Positions 1 through 8,600 of a stretch of 64,000 nt of DNA are shown here, one piece after another. A program made the translations under genes and the position numbers. The number at the start of each line of letters is the position of its first letter. Within the stretch, counting starts at the first letter, position 1. This stretch comes from Streptomyces paradoxus. Lineage in GTDB: Bacteria > Actinomycetota > Actinomycetes > Streptomycetales > Streptomycetaceae. The DNA is taken from contig NZ_JACHGV010000003.1 in NCBI RefSeq assembly GCF_014202475.1, forward strand, positions 286,239 through 350,238, given 5' to 3'. Under the pieces are notes generated by a model. That model searched no databases. It saw only the letters and a list, made by a program, of their open reading frames with translations, and was not told the origin of the DNA.

Positions 1-90
1 AAGCTGCGCAAGCCCGACCCGTACAAGGCCAAGGGCGTCAAGTACGAGGGCGAAGTCATCCGCCGCAAGGTCGGAAAGGCGGGTAAGTAA
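1..90 (+). CDS. rplF: 50S ribosomal protein L6, C-terminal end (partial)
   Basis: The window opens inside a gene whose last 29 codons are visible and end in TAA at 88-90. The basic, Lys-rich tail (KPDPYKAKGVKYEGE...) is the conserved C-terminus of L6, which sits near the sarcin-ricin loop of the 50S subunit. rplR starts 3 bases downstream, as expected for the spc operon order rplF-rplR-rpsE. The start lies outside the window. Confidence 0.93.
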   Translation, partial: KLRKPDPYKAKGVKYEGEVIRRKVGKAGK

Positions 91-93
91 GCC

Positions 94-477
94 ATGGCAT
101 ACGGACAGAAGATCCTTAAGGGCGACGCCTACAAGCGCGCCGCGATCAAGCGCCGCCACATCCGGATCCGTAAGCACATCAACGGTACGGCGGAGCGTCC
201 GCGTCTGGTCGTTACCCGCTCGAACCGCCACATCGTGGCCCAGGTGATCGACGACATCAAGGGTCACACCCTGGCGTCGGCGTCCACCCTGGACACCTCG
301 ATCCGCGGTGGCGAGGGCGACAAGTCCGCGCAGGCCAAGCAGGTCGGCGCCCTGGTCGCCGAGCGCGCCAAGGCCGCCGGTGTCGAGGCCGTCGTGTTCG
401 ACCGTGGTGGTAACCAGTACGCGGGGCGCATCGCCGCCCTGGCGGACGCCGCCCGCGAGGCCGGACTCAAGTTCTGA
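94..477 (+). CDS. rplR: 50S ribosomal protein L18
   Basis: This 127-residue protein binds 5S rRNA in the central protuberance of the large subunit. The basic N-terminus and the conserved segment [20 protein letters not shown] are typical of bacterial L18, as is the C-terminal [26 protein letters not shown]. The length is normal for actinobacteria. It starts 3 bases after rplF stops and is followed 41 bases later by rpsE, so it is cotranscribed in the spc operon. Confidence 0.97.
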   Translation: MAYGQKILKGDAYKRAAIKRRHIRIRKHINGTAERPRLVVTRSNRHIVAQVIDDIKGHTLASASTLDTSIRGGEGDKSAQAKQVGALVAERAKAAGVEAVVFDRGGNQYAGRIAALADAAREAGLKF

Positions 478-518
478 GTCGGTTCCGTAGCTAGCGGAAA
501 CAGAGAGAGGTAATTCCA

Positions 519-1127
519 ATGGCTGGACCCCAGCGCCGCGGTGGCGGTGCCGGTGGCGGCGAGCGGCGGGACCGGAAGGGCCGTGACGGCGGCGCTGCTG
601 CCGCCGAGAAGACCGCGTACGTTGAGCGCGTAGTCGCGATCAACCGCGTCGCCAAGGTTGTGAAGGGTGGTCGTCGCTTCAGCTTCACCGCGCTGGTCGT
701 GGTGGGCGATGGTGACGGCACCGTGGGTGTCGGATACGGCAAGGCCAAGGAGGTGCCGGCCGCCATCGCCAAGGGCGTTGAGGAGGCCAAGAAGCACTTC
801 TTCAAGGTCCCCCGCATCCAGGGCACCATCCCGCACCCGATCACGGGTGAGAAGGCTGCCGGCGTCGTGCTCCTGAAGCCCGCGTCGCCCGGTACCGGTG
901 TTATCGCCGGTGGTCCGGTGCGTGCCGTGCTCGAGTGCGCCGGTATCCACGACGTGCTGTCGAAGTCGCTCGGTTCGTCGAACGCGATCAACATCGTGCA
1001 CGCGACCGTGGAGGCCCTGAAGGGTCTGCAGCGTCCCGAGGAGATCGCGGCCCGCCGTGGTCTGCCCCTCGAGGACGTCGCTCCCGCGGCTCTGCTGCGT
1101 GCGCGTGCCGGGGCTGGTGCTGCGTAA
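519..1127 (+). CDS. rpsE: 30S ribosomal protein S5
   Basis: This 202-residue small-subunit protein is involved in translational accuracy. The N-terminal 30 residues are Gly/Arg-rich, an extension often seen in actinobacteria. They are followed by the S5 double-stranded RNA-binding domain ([19 protein letters not shown]) and the C-terminal domain with [14 protein letters not shown]. The ATG is preceded by an AGAGAGG-type ribosome-binding site at about 503-510. The stop TAA overlaps the rpmD start by one base. Confidence 0.97.
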   Translation: MAGPQRRGGGAGGGERRDRKGRDGGAAAAEKTAYVERVVAINRVAKVVKGGRRFSFTALVVVGDGDGTVGVGYGKAKEVPAAIAKGVEEAKKHFFKVPRIQGTIPHPITGEKAAGVVLLKPASPGTGVIAGGPVRAVLECAGIHDVLSKSLGSSNAINIVHATVEALKGLQRPEEIAARRGLPLEDVAPAALLRARAGAGAA

Positions 1128-1309
1128 TGGCTCAGCTCAAGATCACGCAGACGAAGTCGTACATCGGCAGCAAGCAGAACCACCGTGACACCCTGCGTTC
1201 CCTTGGTCTCAAGGGCATCAACACGCAGGTCGTCAAGGAGGACCGCCCCGAGTTCCGCGGCATGGTGCACACCGTCCGCCACCTCGTGACGGTCGAGGAG
1301 GTCGACTGA
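1127..1309 (+). CDS. rpmD: 50S ribosomal protein L30
   Basis: This 60-residue protein begins [20 protein letters not shown] and contains the L30 signature [25 protein letters not shown]. The ATG at 1127 shares its A with the TAA stop of rpsE, which implies translational coupling. The length equals that of typical bacterial L30. rplO begins 2 bases after its stop, so rpsE-rpmD-rplO form one tight unit. Confidence 0.96.
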   Translation: MAQLKITQTKSYIGSKQNHRDTLRSLGLKGINTQVVKEDRPEFRGMVHTVRHLVTVEEVD

Positions 1310-1311
1310 TC

Positions 1312-1767
1312 ATGGCGGAGCAGAACCCGCTCAAGATCCACAACCTCCGTCCCGCCCCGGGCGCCAAGACCGCCAAGACCCGTGTCGGTCGTGGTGAGGC
1401 GTCGAAGGGTAAGACGGCCGGTCGTGGTACCAAGGGCACGAAGGCCCGTTACCAGGTTCCGGAGCGCTTCGAGGGTGGCCAGATGCCCCTCCACATGCGT
1501 CTCCCGAAGCTGAAGGGCTTCAAGAACCCGTTCAAGACCGAGTTCCAGGTCGTGAACCTCGACAAGCTGGCCGCGCTCTACCCCGAGGGTGGCCAGGTCA
1601 CCGTCGAGGGTCTGGTGGCCAAGGGGGCCGTTCGCAAGAACAGCCTCGTCAAGGTCCTCGGCCAGGGCGAGATCTCCGTGGCGCTGCAGGTGACGGTCGA
1701 TGCCGTCTCCGGCTCCGCCAAGGAGAAGATCACCGCCGCCGGCGGTTCCGTCACCGAGCTCGTCTGA
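1312..1767 (+). CDS. rplO: 50S ribosomal protein L15
   Basis: This is a 151-residue large-subunit assembly protein. The N-terminal half is Gly/Lys/Arg-rich with the L15 pattern [17 protein letters not shown] and KTAGRGTKG. The C-terminal half holds the globular domain ([22 protein letters not shown]). It lies 2 bases after rpmD and closes this ribosomal cluster, because a perfect inverted repeat (1804-1835) follows before secY. Confidence 0.97.
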   Translation: MAEQNPLKIHNLRPAPGAKTAKTRVGRGEASKGKTAGRGTKGTKARYQVPERFEGGQMPLHMRLPKLKGFKNPFKTEFQVVNLDKLAALYPEGGQVTVEGLVAKGAVRKNSLVKVLGQGEISVALQVTVDAVSGSAKEKITAAGGSVTELV

Positions 1768-1803
1768 ACACCACAGGCGTCTCGATGACCTGAGCGATCC
1801 CGA

Positions 1804-1835
1804 CCGGGGATACCCCACAAATGGGGTATCCCCGG
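1804..1835 (+). terminator. Hairpin terminator after rplO
   Basis: A perfect 13-bp inverted repeat (arms 1804-1816 and 1823-1835) with a 6-base loop lies 36 bases after the rplO stop. No clean T-run follows, which is common for Streptomyces terminators. It probably ends or attenuates spc-operon transcription before secY. Confidence 0.75.
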
Positions 1836-2002
1836 TTGGTCGTTCCTAGGGCGGCAGTCTCGCCGGTAAGGTGGCCTGCACTGCCCACTTTTCACTGGGT
1901 GCTTCACTTCGGGCACTCTCAGCGGCAGTTGACCGTTACCTATTCGTCGAACCTCAAGACCGTCACCCTTGACGCAGTTGCGCGGGGGTCGCAGGAGGCA
2001 CC

Positions 2003-3316
2003 GTGCTCACCGCGTTCGCCCGGGCGTTCAAGACGCCCGACCTGCGCAAGAAGCTGCTCTTCACGCTCGGCATCATCGTGGTCTACCGGGTCGGTACGCA
2101 CGTACCGATCCCAGGCGTCGACTACCGGAACGTCCAGACCTGTATCGACAACGCACAGGCCAACCAGGGAATCTTCGGCCTGGTGAACATGTTCAGCGGC
2201 GGCGCGCTGCTGCAGATCACGATCTTCGCCCTGGGCATCATGCCGTACATCACGGCGAGCATCATTCTGCAGCTGCTGACCGTGGTGATCCCGCGCCTGG
2301 AAGCCCTGAAGAAGGAGGGCCAGGCCGGTACGGCGAAGATCACGCAGTACACCCGTTACCTGACGATCGCCCTCGCCATCCTCCAGGGCACCGGCCTCGT
2401 CGCCACCGCCCGCAGCGGCGCGCTGTTCCAGGGCTGCCCGGTGGCCAGCCAGATCGTCCCCGACCAGTCGATCTTCGTCACCATCACCATGGTCATCACC
2501 ATGACCGCCGGTACGGCCGCCGTGATGTGGCTCGGTGAGCTCATCACCGACCGCGGCATCGGCAACGGCATGTCGATCCTGATGTTCATCTCGATCGCCG
2601 CCACCTTCCCGTCCGCCCTGTGGGCCATCAAGCAGGAGGGCTCCCTGGCCGGCGGCTGGATCGAGTTCGGCACGGTCATCCTGGTCGGCTTCGCCATGGT
2701 CGGCCTGGTGGTCTTCGTCGAGCAGGCCCAGCGCCGCATCCCGGTGCAGTACGCCAAGCGCATGATCGGCCGTCGTTCCTACGGCGGTACGTCCACCTAC
2801 ATCCCGCTCAAGGTGAACCAGGCGGGTGTGATTCCCGTCATCTTCGCCTCGTCGCTGCTCTACATCCCGGCGCTGATCGCTCAGTTCGCGGGAGGCACGT
2901 CGGGCTGGAAGACCTGGATCGAGCAACACTTCGTCAAGGGCGACCACCCGTACTACATCATTACGTACTTCCTGCTGATCGTTTTCTTCGCGTTCTTCTA
3001 CGTGGCCATCTCGTTCAACCCCGAGGAAGTCGCCGACAACATGAAGAAGTATGGTGGCTTCATCCCGGGCATCCGGGCTGGCCGACCGACCGCTGAGTAC
3101 CTGAGCTACGTACTCAACCGGATCACCTGGCCGGGTTCGCTGTACTTGGGGCTGATCGCTCTCGTGCCGACGATGGCGTTGGCTGGTTTCGGGGCAAACC
3201 AGAACTTCCCGTTCGGCGGGACCAGCATCCTGATCATCGTGGGTGTCGGTCTCGAGACGGTGAAGCAGATCGAGAGCCAGCTCCAGCAGCGCAATTACGA
3301 AGGGTTCCTCCGCTGA
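2003..3316 (+). CDS. secY: Preprotein translocase channel subunit SecY
   Basis: This 437-residue polytopic membrane protein is the central pore of the Sec translocon and pairs with SecE and SecG. The N-terminus (AFARAFKTPDLRKKLLFTLGIIVVYRVGTHVPIPG) and the loop motif PEEVADNMKKYGGFIPGIRAG are diagnostic for SecY, and about ten hydrophobic segments are visible. The GTG start at 2003 has an AGGAGG ribosome-binding site at 1993-1998. The stop overlaps the adk ATG by one base. A 235-base gap containing a hairpin separates it from rplO, so it may have its own promoter. Confidence 0.97.
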   Translation: MLTAFARAFKTPDLRKKLLFTLGIIVVYRVGTHVPIPGVDYRNVQTCIDNAQANQGIFGLVNMFSGGALLQITIFALGIMPYITASIILQLLTVVIPRLEALKKEGQAGTAKITQYTRYLTIALAILQGTGLVATARSGALFQGCPVASQIVPDQSIFVTITMVITMTAGTAAVMWLGELITDRGIGNGMSILMFISIAATFPSALWAIKQEGSLAGGWIEFGTVILVGFAMVGLVVFVEQAQRRIPVQYAKRMIGRRSYGGTSTYIPLKVNQAGVIPVIFASSLLYIPALIAQFAGGTSGWKTWIEQHFVKGDHPYYIITYFLLIVFFAFFYVAISFNPEEVADNMKKYGGFIPGIRAGRPTAEYLSYVLNRITWPGSLYLGLIALVPTMALAGFGANQNFPFGGTSILIIVGVGLETVKQIESQLQQRNYEGFLR

Positions 3317-3978
3317 TGCGTATCGTCCTCGTCGGGCCGCCGGGCGCCGGTAAGGGAACGCAGGCCGCGTTCCTGGCCAGAAACCTGTCGATCCCGCACA
3401 TCTCCACGGGCGACCTGTTCCGGGCCAACATCAGCCAGCAGACGGAACTCGGCAAACTGGCGAAGTCCTACATGGACGCGGGCAATCTCGTGCCCGACGA
3501 GGTCACCATCGCCATGGCGAAGGACCGCATGGAGCAGCCGGACGCCGAGAACGGCTTCCTGCTGGACGGCTTCCCCCGCAATGTGTCGCAGGCCGAGGCG
3601 CTCGACGAGCTCCTCGAGACCGAGAACATGCAGCTCGACGCGGTGCTGGACCTGGAGGTCCCCGAGGACGAGGTGGTCAAGCGGATCGCCGGCCGCCGCA
3701 TCTGCCGCAACGACTCCTCGCACGTCTTCCACGTGACGTACAAGCAGCCGGCCAAGGACGGCGTCTGCGACGTGTGCGGCGGTGAGCTGTACCAGCGCAA
3801 CGACGACTCCGAGGAGACGGTCCGGACGCGCCTGGAGGTCTACCACACCCAGACCGAGCCGATCATCGACTACTACAAGGCCCAGGGCCTGGTGGTCACG
3901 ATCTCGGCGCTCGGCAAGGTGGAGGACGTCACGGCCCGCGCCATGGAGGCGCTGAAGCGTGGCGAGGGCGACAAGTAG
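3316..3978 (+). CDS. adk: Adenylate kinase
   Basis: It catalyses ATP + AMP to 2 ADP in the cytoplasm. The 220-residue sequence has the P-loop GPPGAGKGTQ (residues 7-16), the AMP-binding segment STGDLFR, the motif DGFPRNVSQA, and a long-form LID. The LID keeps Cys130, Cys151 and Cys154, and the usual second Cys is replaced within CRNDSSH. Zinc-site variation of this kind is, as I recall, common in Streptomyces. The start is coupled to secY by a one-base overlap. A strong hairpin follows the stop. Confidence 0.97.
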   Translation: MRIVLVGPPGAGKGTQAAFLARNLSIPHISTGDLFRANISQQTELGKLAKSYMDAGNLVPDEVTIAMAKDRMEQPDAENGFLLDGFPRNVSQAEALDELLETENMQLDAVLDLEVPEDEVVKRIAGRRICRNDSSHVFHVTYKQPAKDGVCDVCGGELYQRNDDSEETVRTRLEVYHTQTEPIIDYYKAQGLVVTISALGKVEDVTARAMEALKRGEGDK

Positions 3979-3990
3979 TCGTCCGTACGC

Positions 3991-4029
3991 AGCTACGGCC
4001 GCGGTTCCCCTCGGGGAGCCGCGGCTGCT
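3991..4029 (+). terminator. Hairpin terminator after adk
   Basis: A 12-bp stem with one G-T pair (arms 3998-4009 and 4014-4025) and a 4-base loop starts 20 bases after the adk stop. Three further pairs extend it outward. It probably ends the secY-adk transcript, which would leave map with its own promoter. Confidence 0.65.
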
Positions 4030-4110
4030 GTGTGGACGGGGCCGGTCGCGCGGCCCCGTATCGTTGAAGGCGTTCGTTGTCGCCGAAGGTCCAGAAAGGC
4101 CGTAGCTCCC

Positions 4111-4947
4111 ATGGTGCAGATCAAAAGCCCCGAGCAGATCGCCAAGATGCGTGAGGCGGGGCTGGTCGTCGCCGCCATTCACGCGGCGACCCGTGAGGCC
4201 GCCGTGCCCGGGGCCACGACGAAGGATCTGGATCAGGTCGCCCGCAAGGTGCTCGCCGAGCACAACGCCAAGCCGAACTTCCTCGGCTACGGCGGCTTCC
4301 CGGCGACGATCTGCACCTCGGTGAACGAGGTCGTCGTCCACGGCATCCCGTCCGACGACGTCGTCCTCAAGGACGGGGACGTCATCTCCATCGACTGCGG
4401 CGCGATCATCGACGGCTGGCACGGCGACGCGGCCTTCACGGCCTTCGTGGGGTCCGGTCACTCCCCGGAGCTGGTCGAGCTCTCCAGGGTGACCGAGGAG
4501 TCGATGTGGGCCGGCATCGCTGCCATGAAGCAGGGCAACCGGCTGGTCGACGTCTCCCGGGCCATCGAGACGTACATCCGCCGCCAGCCCAAGCCGGGCG
4601 GCGGCAAGTACGGGATCATCGAGGACTACGGCGGGCACGGCATCGGCACCGAGATGCACATGGACCCGCACCTGCTCAACTACGTCGACCGGCGGCGCGG
4701 CAAGGGTCCGAAGCTGGTGCCCGGATTCTGCCTCGCGATCGAGCCGATGGTGTCGCTGGGGACGCCGAAGACGGAAGTCCTCCAGGACGACTGGACCGTC
4801 ATCACGACGGACGGTACGTGGTCGTCGCACTGGGAGCACTCCGTCGCTCTGACGGAGGACGGGCCGTTGGTGCTGACGTCTCCCGACGGGGGGAAGGCTA
4901 AGCTCGCCGAGCTGGGGATCGTGGCCGCGCCGGATCCGCTGGGCTGA
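4111..4947 (+). CDS. map: Type I methionine aminopeptidase
   Basis: This enzyme removes the initiator Met from nascent proteins. The 278-residue form starting at ATG 4111 begins MVQIKSPEQIAKMREAG, the usual N-terminus. An upstream in-frame GTG at 4030 would add residues without homology and falls just after the adk terminator. The five metal ligands are recognisable: the two Asp in SIDCGAIIDGWHGD, His in GHGIGTEMH, Glu in LAIEPMV and Glu in HWEHSVALTEDG. It lies between adk and infA, as in other actinobacteria. Confidence 0.95.
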   Translation: MVQIKSPEQIAKMREAGLVVAAIHAATREAAVPGATTKDLDQVARKVLAEHNAKPNFLGYGGFPATICTSVNEVVVHGIPSDDVVLKDGDVISIDCGAIIDGWHGDAAFTAFVGSGHSPELVELSRVTEESMWAGIAAMKQGNRLVDVSRAIETYIRRQPKPGGGKYGIIEDYGGHGIGTEMHMDPHLLNYVDRRRGKGPKLVPGFCLAIEPMVSLGTPKTEVLQDDWTVITTDGTWSSHWEHSVALTEDGPLVLTSPDGGKAKLAELGIVAAPDPLG

Positions 4948-4950
4948 GTG

Positions 4951-5003
4951 TCGTCTGCGGCTGCGGGCCGGTGGGGGTTGTCCGCGCAGTTCTCCGCGCC
5001 CCT
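4951..5003 (+). repeat. Dispersed intergenic repeat, copy A
   Basis: This copy contains TGCGGCTGCGGG, then about 20 bases, then CGCGCAGTTCTCCGCGCCC. It closely matches copies after rpoA (7809-7858), rplQ (8484-8530) and glmM (13491-13563). Each lies directly 3' of a gene. A short GC-rich inverted repeat (CGCCCC...GGGGCG) follows. Confidence 0.7.
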
Positions 5004-5159
5004 GCAGGGGGCGCTTAAAGCGCTGCCCGGTGGGGCAGACTCTCTCGATTCGTGTTTCCGAGAGCCCTGACGTAGACTGACTCGTCGGCTCTTGTGTACC
5101 CGCATGTCTGCATGCGCCCGCACAGAGTCGATCAAGGTAGTCGATTCGAAGGGCGAAGC

Positions 5160-5381
5160 GTGGCCAAGAAGCAAGGTGCCATCGAGATCGAGGGCACTGT
5201 CGTCGAGTCTCTTCCGAACGCCATGTTCAAGGTCGAGCTCCAGAACGGCCACCAGGTCCTGGCACACATCAGCGGCAAGATGCGCATGCACTACATCCGC
5301 ATCCTCCCTGACGACCGGGTCGTGGTGGAGCTGTCTCCGTACGACCTGACCCGTGGCCGGATCGTCTACCGCTACAAGTAG
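5160..5381 (+). CDS. infA: Translation initiation factor IF-1
   Basis: IF-1 binds the ribosomal A site during initiation. From the GTG at 5160 the protein is 73 residues and begins [20 protein letters not shown], identical in form to known IF-1. An OB-fold covers most of it and the C-terminus is [11 protein letters not shown]. An upstream in-frame ATG (5094) would add 22 non-homologous residues. The GTG has a GAAGGGCGA ribosome-binding site just upstream. rpmJ follows 59 bases later. Confidence 0.97.
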   Translation: MAKKQGAIEIEGTVVESLPNAMFKVELQNGHQVLAHISGKMRMHYIRILPDDRVVVELSPYDLTRGRIVYRYK

Positions 5382-5440
5382 ATCTTGCCCGCATCCCGCT
5401 TCCGGCGGGGTGGTGGCACTGACCCGGAGAACCTCACCTA

Positions 5441-5554
5441 ATGAAGGTCAAGCCGAGCGTCAAGAAGATCTGCGACAAGTGCAGGGTGATCCGCCGTCAC
5501 GGCCGGGTCATGGTCATCTGCGACAACCCGCGCCACAAGCAGCGCCAGGGCTGA
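5441..5554 (+). CDS. rpmJ: 50S ribosomal protein L36
   Basis: This small gene encodes 37 residues, [17 protein letters not shown]..., ending in KQRQG. The zinc-binding pattern C-x2-C-x12-C-x4-H of the L36 family is complete (CDKC, then C and H near the end), so this is the zinc-containing form. It lies between infA and rpsM in the standard actinobacterial order. Confidence 0.96.
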   Translation: MKVKPSVKKICDKCRVIRRHGRVMVICDNPRHKQRQG

Positions 5555-5748
5555 CGCACGACCGATCCCTCTGCATCCATCGCAGAGATTCGCGCGACGC
5601 AAGCTGAATATGTTCATACGCAGGACCCAGGGGAACGAGCGTTCGCCTGACACCCCCGGTTCGGAGGCTGGGGACCCAGTTCGTACCTGGTACGGCGACT
5701 GGGAGTCGGTTCTGTGGAAGACCTCCGACAAGTAACTGGAGCCATTGA

Positions 5749-6129
5749 ATGGCACGCGTTTCCGGTGTTGACATCCCGCGCGAAAAGCGCGTGGAGATCG
5801 CCCTCACCTACGTGTTCGGCATCGGCCGGACCCTCTCCCAGCAGACGCTGGCCGCCACCGGCGTGGACCCGAACACCCGTGTTCGTGACCTCTCCGAGGA
5901 GCAGCTGGTCGCGATCCGCGAGTACGTCGACAACAACATCAAGACCGAGGGTGACCTCCGTCGCGAGATCCAGGCCGACATCCGCCGCAAGGTCGAGATC
6001 GGTACCTACCAGGGTCTCCGTCACCGTCGTGGTCTGCCCGTCCGCGGTCAGCGCACCAGCACCAACGCTCGTACCCGCAAGGGTCCGCGTCGCGCCATCG
6101 CCGGTAAGAAGAAGCCGGGCAAGAAGTAG
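5749..6129 (+). CDS. rpsM: 30S ribosomal protein S13
   Basis: This 126-residue protein sits in the head of the 30S subunit and contacts the P-site tRNA. It begins [27 protein letters not shown] and ends with the basic tail [17 protein letters not shown] followed by a Lys-rich stretch. The 194-base space after rpmJ contains GC-rich inverted repeats but no gene. rpsK follows after 64 bases. Confidence 0.97.
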   Translation: MARVSGVDIPREKRVEIALTYVFGIGRTLSQQTLAATGVDPNTRVRDLSEEQLVAIREYVDNNIKTEGDLRREIQADIRRKVEIGTYQGLRHRRGLPVRGQRTSTNARTRKGPRRAIAGKKKPGKK

Positions 6130-6193
6130 TCCACAGCGGACGCCTGTCCACGGTCTTCGCTGTAGGACCGACCACCTCCCGTAGGAGTAATAG

Positions 6194-6598
6194 ATGCCCC
6201 CCAAGGGTCGTCAGGGCGCTGCCAAGAAGGTGCGCCGCAAGGAAAAGAAGAACGTCGCTCACGGTCACGCGCACATCAAGAGCACGTTCAACAACACGAT
6301 CGTCTCGATCACGGACCCGTCCGGCAACGTGATCTCCTGGGCCTCCGCCGGCCACGTCGGCTTCAAGGGCTCCCGCAAGTCCACGCCGTTCGCCGCGCAG
6401 ATGGCCGCCGAGTCGGCCGCCCGCCGCGCCCAGGAGCACGGCATGCGCAAGGTCGACGTCTTCGTCAAGGGCCCGGGCTCCGGTCGTGAGACCGCGATCC
6501 GCTCCCTGCAGGCCACCGGCCTCGAGGTCGGCTCGATCCAGGACGTCACGCCGACCCCGCACAACGGCTGCCGTCCGCCCAAGCGCCGCCGCGTCTGA
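6194..6598 (+). CDS. rpsK: 30S ribosomal protein S11
   Basis: This 134-residue protein forms part of the 30S platform. The conserved core [19 protein letters not shown] and the C-terminal [18 protein letters not shown] are diagnostic. The ATG follows an AGGAG site at about 6183-6188. In many bacteria rpsD follows. Here the next gene is rpoA, consistent with rpsD lying elsewhere in Streptomyces. A perfect UUCG-capped hairpin lies between rpsK and rpoA. Confidence 0.97.
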   Translation: MPPKGRQGAAKKVRRKEKKNVAHGHAHIKSTFNNTIVSITDPSGNVISWASAGHVGFKGSRKSTPFAAQMAAESAARRAQEHGMRKVDVFVKGPGSGRETAIRSLQATGLEVGSIQDVTPTPHNGCRPPKRRRV

Positions 6599-6641
6599 CC
6601 CCTCGGGGACGACGTACGGCCGCTTGGCGGTCTGAGGTTTT

Positions 6642-6675
6642 CGGGCGATATGGCTCTTCGGAGCCATATCGCCCG
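6642..6675 (+). terminator. Perfect 15-bp UUCG-loop hairpin between rpsK and rpoA
   Basis: Arms 6642-6656 and 6661-6675 are perfectly complementary around TTCG, giving an exceptionally stable C(UUCG)G tetraloop. TACCCTT follows. It could act as a terminator, an attenuator or an RNA-stability and processing element upstream of rpoA. Confidence 0.8.
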
Positions 6676-6762
6676 TACCCTTGTAACTGCAACACATATC
6701 GGGCTGCCGCCCGGTGGCAAGGGCATCAAATAGTGGGTGCCCCTGACTGAAGGACTCACCAC

Positions 6763-7785
6763 ATGCTGATCGCTCAGCGTCCCTCGTTGACCGAAGAGGT
6801 CGTCGACGAATTCCGCTCCCGGTTCGTGATCGAGCCGCTGGAGCCGGGCTTCGGTTACACCCTCGGTAACTCTCTGCGCCGGACCCTCCTGTCCTCGATC
6901 CCGGGTGCGGCGGTCACGTCCATCCGCATCGACGGCGTGCTGCACGAGTTCACCACCGTGCCGGGCGTCAAGGAGGACGTCACCGACCTGATCCTCAACA
7001 TCAAGCAGCTGGTCGTCTCCTCGGAGCACGACGAGCCGGTCGTGATGTACCTGCGCAAGCAGGGCCCGGGTCTGGTCACCGCCGCCGACATCGCGCCCCC
7101 GGCCGGTGTCGAGGTGCACAACCCCGACCTCGTCCTCGCCACGCTCAACGGCAAGGGCAAGCTGGAGATGGAGCTGACGGTCGAGCGTGGCCGCGGTTAC
7201 GTCTCCGCCGTGCAGAACAAGCAGGTCGGCCAGGAGATCGGCCGGATCCCGGTCGACTCGATCTACTCGCCGGTGCTCAAGGTCACGTACAAGGTCGAGG
7301 CCACGCGTGTCGAGCAGCGGACCGACTTCGACAAGCTGATCGTCGACGTCGAGACCAAGCAGGCCATGCGCCCGCGTGACGCCATGGCGTCCGCCGGTAA
7401 GACCCTGGTCGAGCTGTTCGGTCTGGCCCGCGAGCTCAACATCGACGCCGAGGGCATCGACATGGGCCCGTCGCCGACGGACGCCGCCCTGGCCGCCGAT
7501 CTGGCGCTGCCGATCGAGGAGCTGGAGCTCACCGTTCGGTCGTACAACTGCCTCAAGCGCGAGGGCATCCACTCCGTGGGTGAGCTCGTCGCCCGTTCCG
7601 AGGCGGACCTGCTCGACATTCGGAACTTCGGTGCGAAGTCGATCGACGAGGTCAAGGCGAAGCTGGCCGGCATGGGCCTGGCCCTGAAGGACAGCCCGCC
7701 CGGATTCGACCCGACCGCCGCCGCGGACGCCTTCGGTGCCGACGACGACGCGGACGCCGGTTTCGTGGAGACCGAGCAGTACTAA
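6763..7785 (+). CDS. rpoA: RNA polymerase alpha subunit
   Basis: The 340-residue alpha subunit dimerises to nucleate RNA polymerase assembly. The N-terminal domain (about 1-230) has the assembly motif [23 protein letters not shown]. The C-terminal domain (about 245-315) contains [22 protein letters not shown] and [19 protein letters not shown], which contact UP elements and activators. An acidic tail rich in Asp and Ala ends the protein. It is separated from rpsK by a 164-base gap with a hairpin, so an own promoter is plausible. Confidence 0.98.
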   Translation: MLIAQRPSLTEEVVDEFRSRFVIEPLEPGFGYTLGNSLRRTLLSSIPGAAVTSIRIDGVLHEFTTVPGVKEDVTDLILNIKQLVVSSEHDEPVVMYLRKQGPGLVTAADIAPPAGVEVHNPDLVLATLNGKGKLEMELTVERGRGYVSAVQNKQVGQEIGRIPVDSIYSPVLKVTYKVEATRVEQRTDFDKLIVDVETKQAMRPRDAMASAGKTLVELFGLARELNIDAEGIDMGPSPTDAALAADLALPIEELELTVRSYNCLKREGIHSVGELVARSEADLLDIRNFGAKSIDEVKAKLAGMGLALKDSPPGFDPTAAADAFGADDDADAGFVETEQY

Positions 7786-7808
7786 GAGCTCGGGCCTTTC
7801 GGTCCGTA

Positions 7809-7858
7809 CTCGGCCGCGGGTGCGCTGTGCTTGATCGCGCAGTTCCCCGCGCCCCTTC
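7809..7858 (+). repeat. Dispersed intergenic repeat, copy B
   Basis: It reads CGGCCGCGGG, then a short variable part, then TCGCGCAGTTCCCCGCGCCCC, matching copies A, C and D. It lies directly after rpoA and runs into a UUCG hairpin. Confidence 0.7.
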
Positions 7859-7880
7859 CAGCCCCCTTCGGGGGGCTGGA
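7857..7880 (+). terminator. Perfect UUCG-loop hairpin after rpoA
   Basis: The 10-bp arms 7857-7866 and 7871-7880 are perfectly paired around TTCG. This is the second UUCG hairpin flanking rpoA. It could terminate the rpoA transcript or protect its 3' end. Confidence 0.75.
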
Positions 7881-7958
7881 TCTCCGACGGGCAACCGCTC
7901 GCTCGGATACTGACCCCGGTACCTGATACGGCCGGGGCAGACACCTAGGAGAAGCACC

Positions 7959-8459
7959 ATGCCGAAGCCCACCAAGGGTGCCCGTATGGGCGGCAGCGCC
8001 GCGCACGAGAAGCTGATGCTCGCGAACCTCGCGAAGTCGCTCTTCGAGCACGGTCGCATCACCACCACCGAGGCGAAGGCCCGCAAGCTGCGGCCGTACG
8101 CCGAGCGTCTGGTCACCAAGGCGAAGAAGGGCGACCTTCACAACCGCCGTCAGGTGCTCCAGGTCATCACGGACAAGAGCATCGTGCACACGCTCTTCAC
8201 CGAGATCGGCCCGCGCTACGAGAACCGTCCGGGTGGCTACACCCGCATCACCAAGATCGGTAACCGCCGTGGCGACAACGCGCCCATGGCCGTCATCGAG
8301 CTGGTCGAGGCGCTGACGGTGGCGCAGGAGGCGACGGGCGAGGCCGAGGCCGCGACCAAGCGCGCGGTCAAGGAAGACGCCCTCAAGAAGGACGAGGCCG
8401 CCGAGGCCAAGTCCGACGAGGCCGCCGAGGCTCCCGCCGAGGAGTCGAAGGACGCGTAA
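7959..8459 (+). CDS. rplQ: 50S ribosomal protein L17
   Basis: This 166-residue protein lies near the polypeptide exit tunnel. The first 115 or so residues are the L17 domain ([29 protein letters not shown], then [12 protein letters not shown]). The last 45 residues form an Ala/Glu/Lys-rich tail absent from the roughly 127-residue E. coli protein. Such tails are usual in actinobacteria. It has an AGGAG ribosome-binding site and a strong terminator downstream. Confidence 0.96.
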   Translation: MPKPTKGARMGGSAAHEKLMLANLAKSLFEHGRITTTEAKARKLRPYAERLVTKAKKGDLHNRRQVLQVITDKSIVHTLFTEIGPRYENRPGGYTRITKIGNRRGDNAPMAVIELVEALTVAQEATGEAEAATKRAVKEDALKKDEAAEAKSDEAAEAPAEESKDA

Positions 8460-8483
8460 GCGTTCTGCCGGGGGCTGTGCGTT

Positions 8484-8530
8484 TGCGGCCGCGGGTTCGT
8501 GGTGGCTTGTCGCGCAGTTCCCCGCGCCCC
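8484..8530 (+). repeat. Dispersed intergenic repeat, copy C
   Basis: This copy contains TGCGGCCGCGGGTTCGTGG, then TGGCTTGTCGCGCAGTTCCC and CGCGCCCC. It is the best-preserved copy and serves as the reference for the family. It sits between rplQ and its terminator. Confidence 0.75.
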
Positions 8531-8543
8531 TTCAAGGGCGTTG

Positions 8544-8579
8544 GCGGGTCCGTTCCTTCACGGGAACGGGCCCGCTTTT
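8544..8579 (+). terminator. Rho-independent terminator after rplQ
   Basis: A 13-bp stem with one G-T pair (arms 8544-8556 and 8563-8575) and a 6-base loop is followed by TTTT at 8576-8579. This is a classical intrinsic terminator closing the ribosomal cluster before truA. Confidence 0.85.
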
Positions 8580-8600
8580 GTGTTCTGAGAGGATCTGTAC

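Noticed and set aside
264..1001. Long minus-strand open frame opposite rplR and rpsE
   Set aside because: It is antisense to conserved ribosomal genes, has a His/Arg/Asp-rich shadow composition and no ribosome-binding site.
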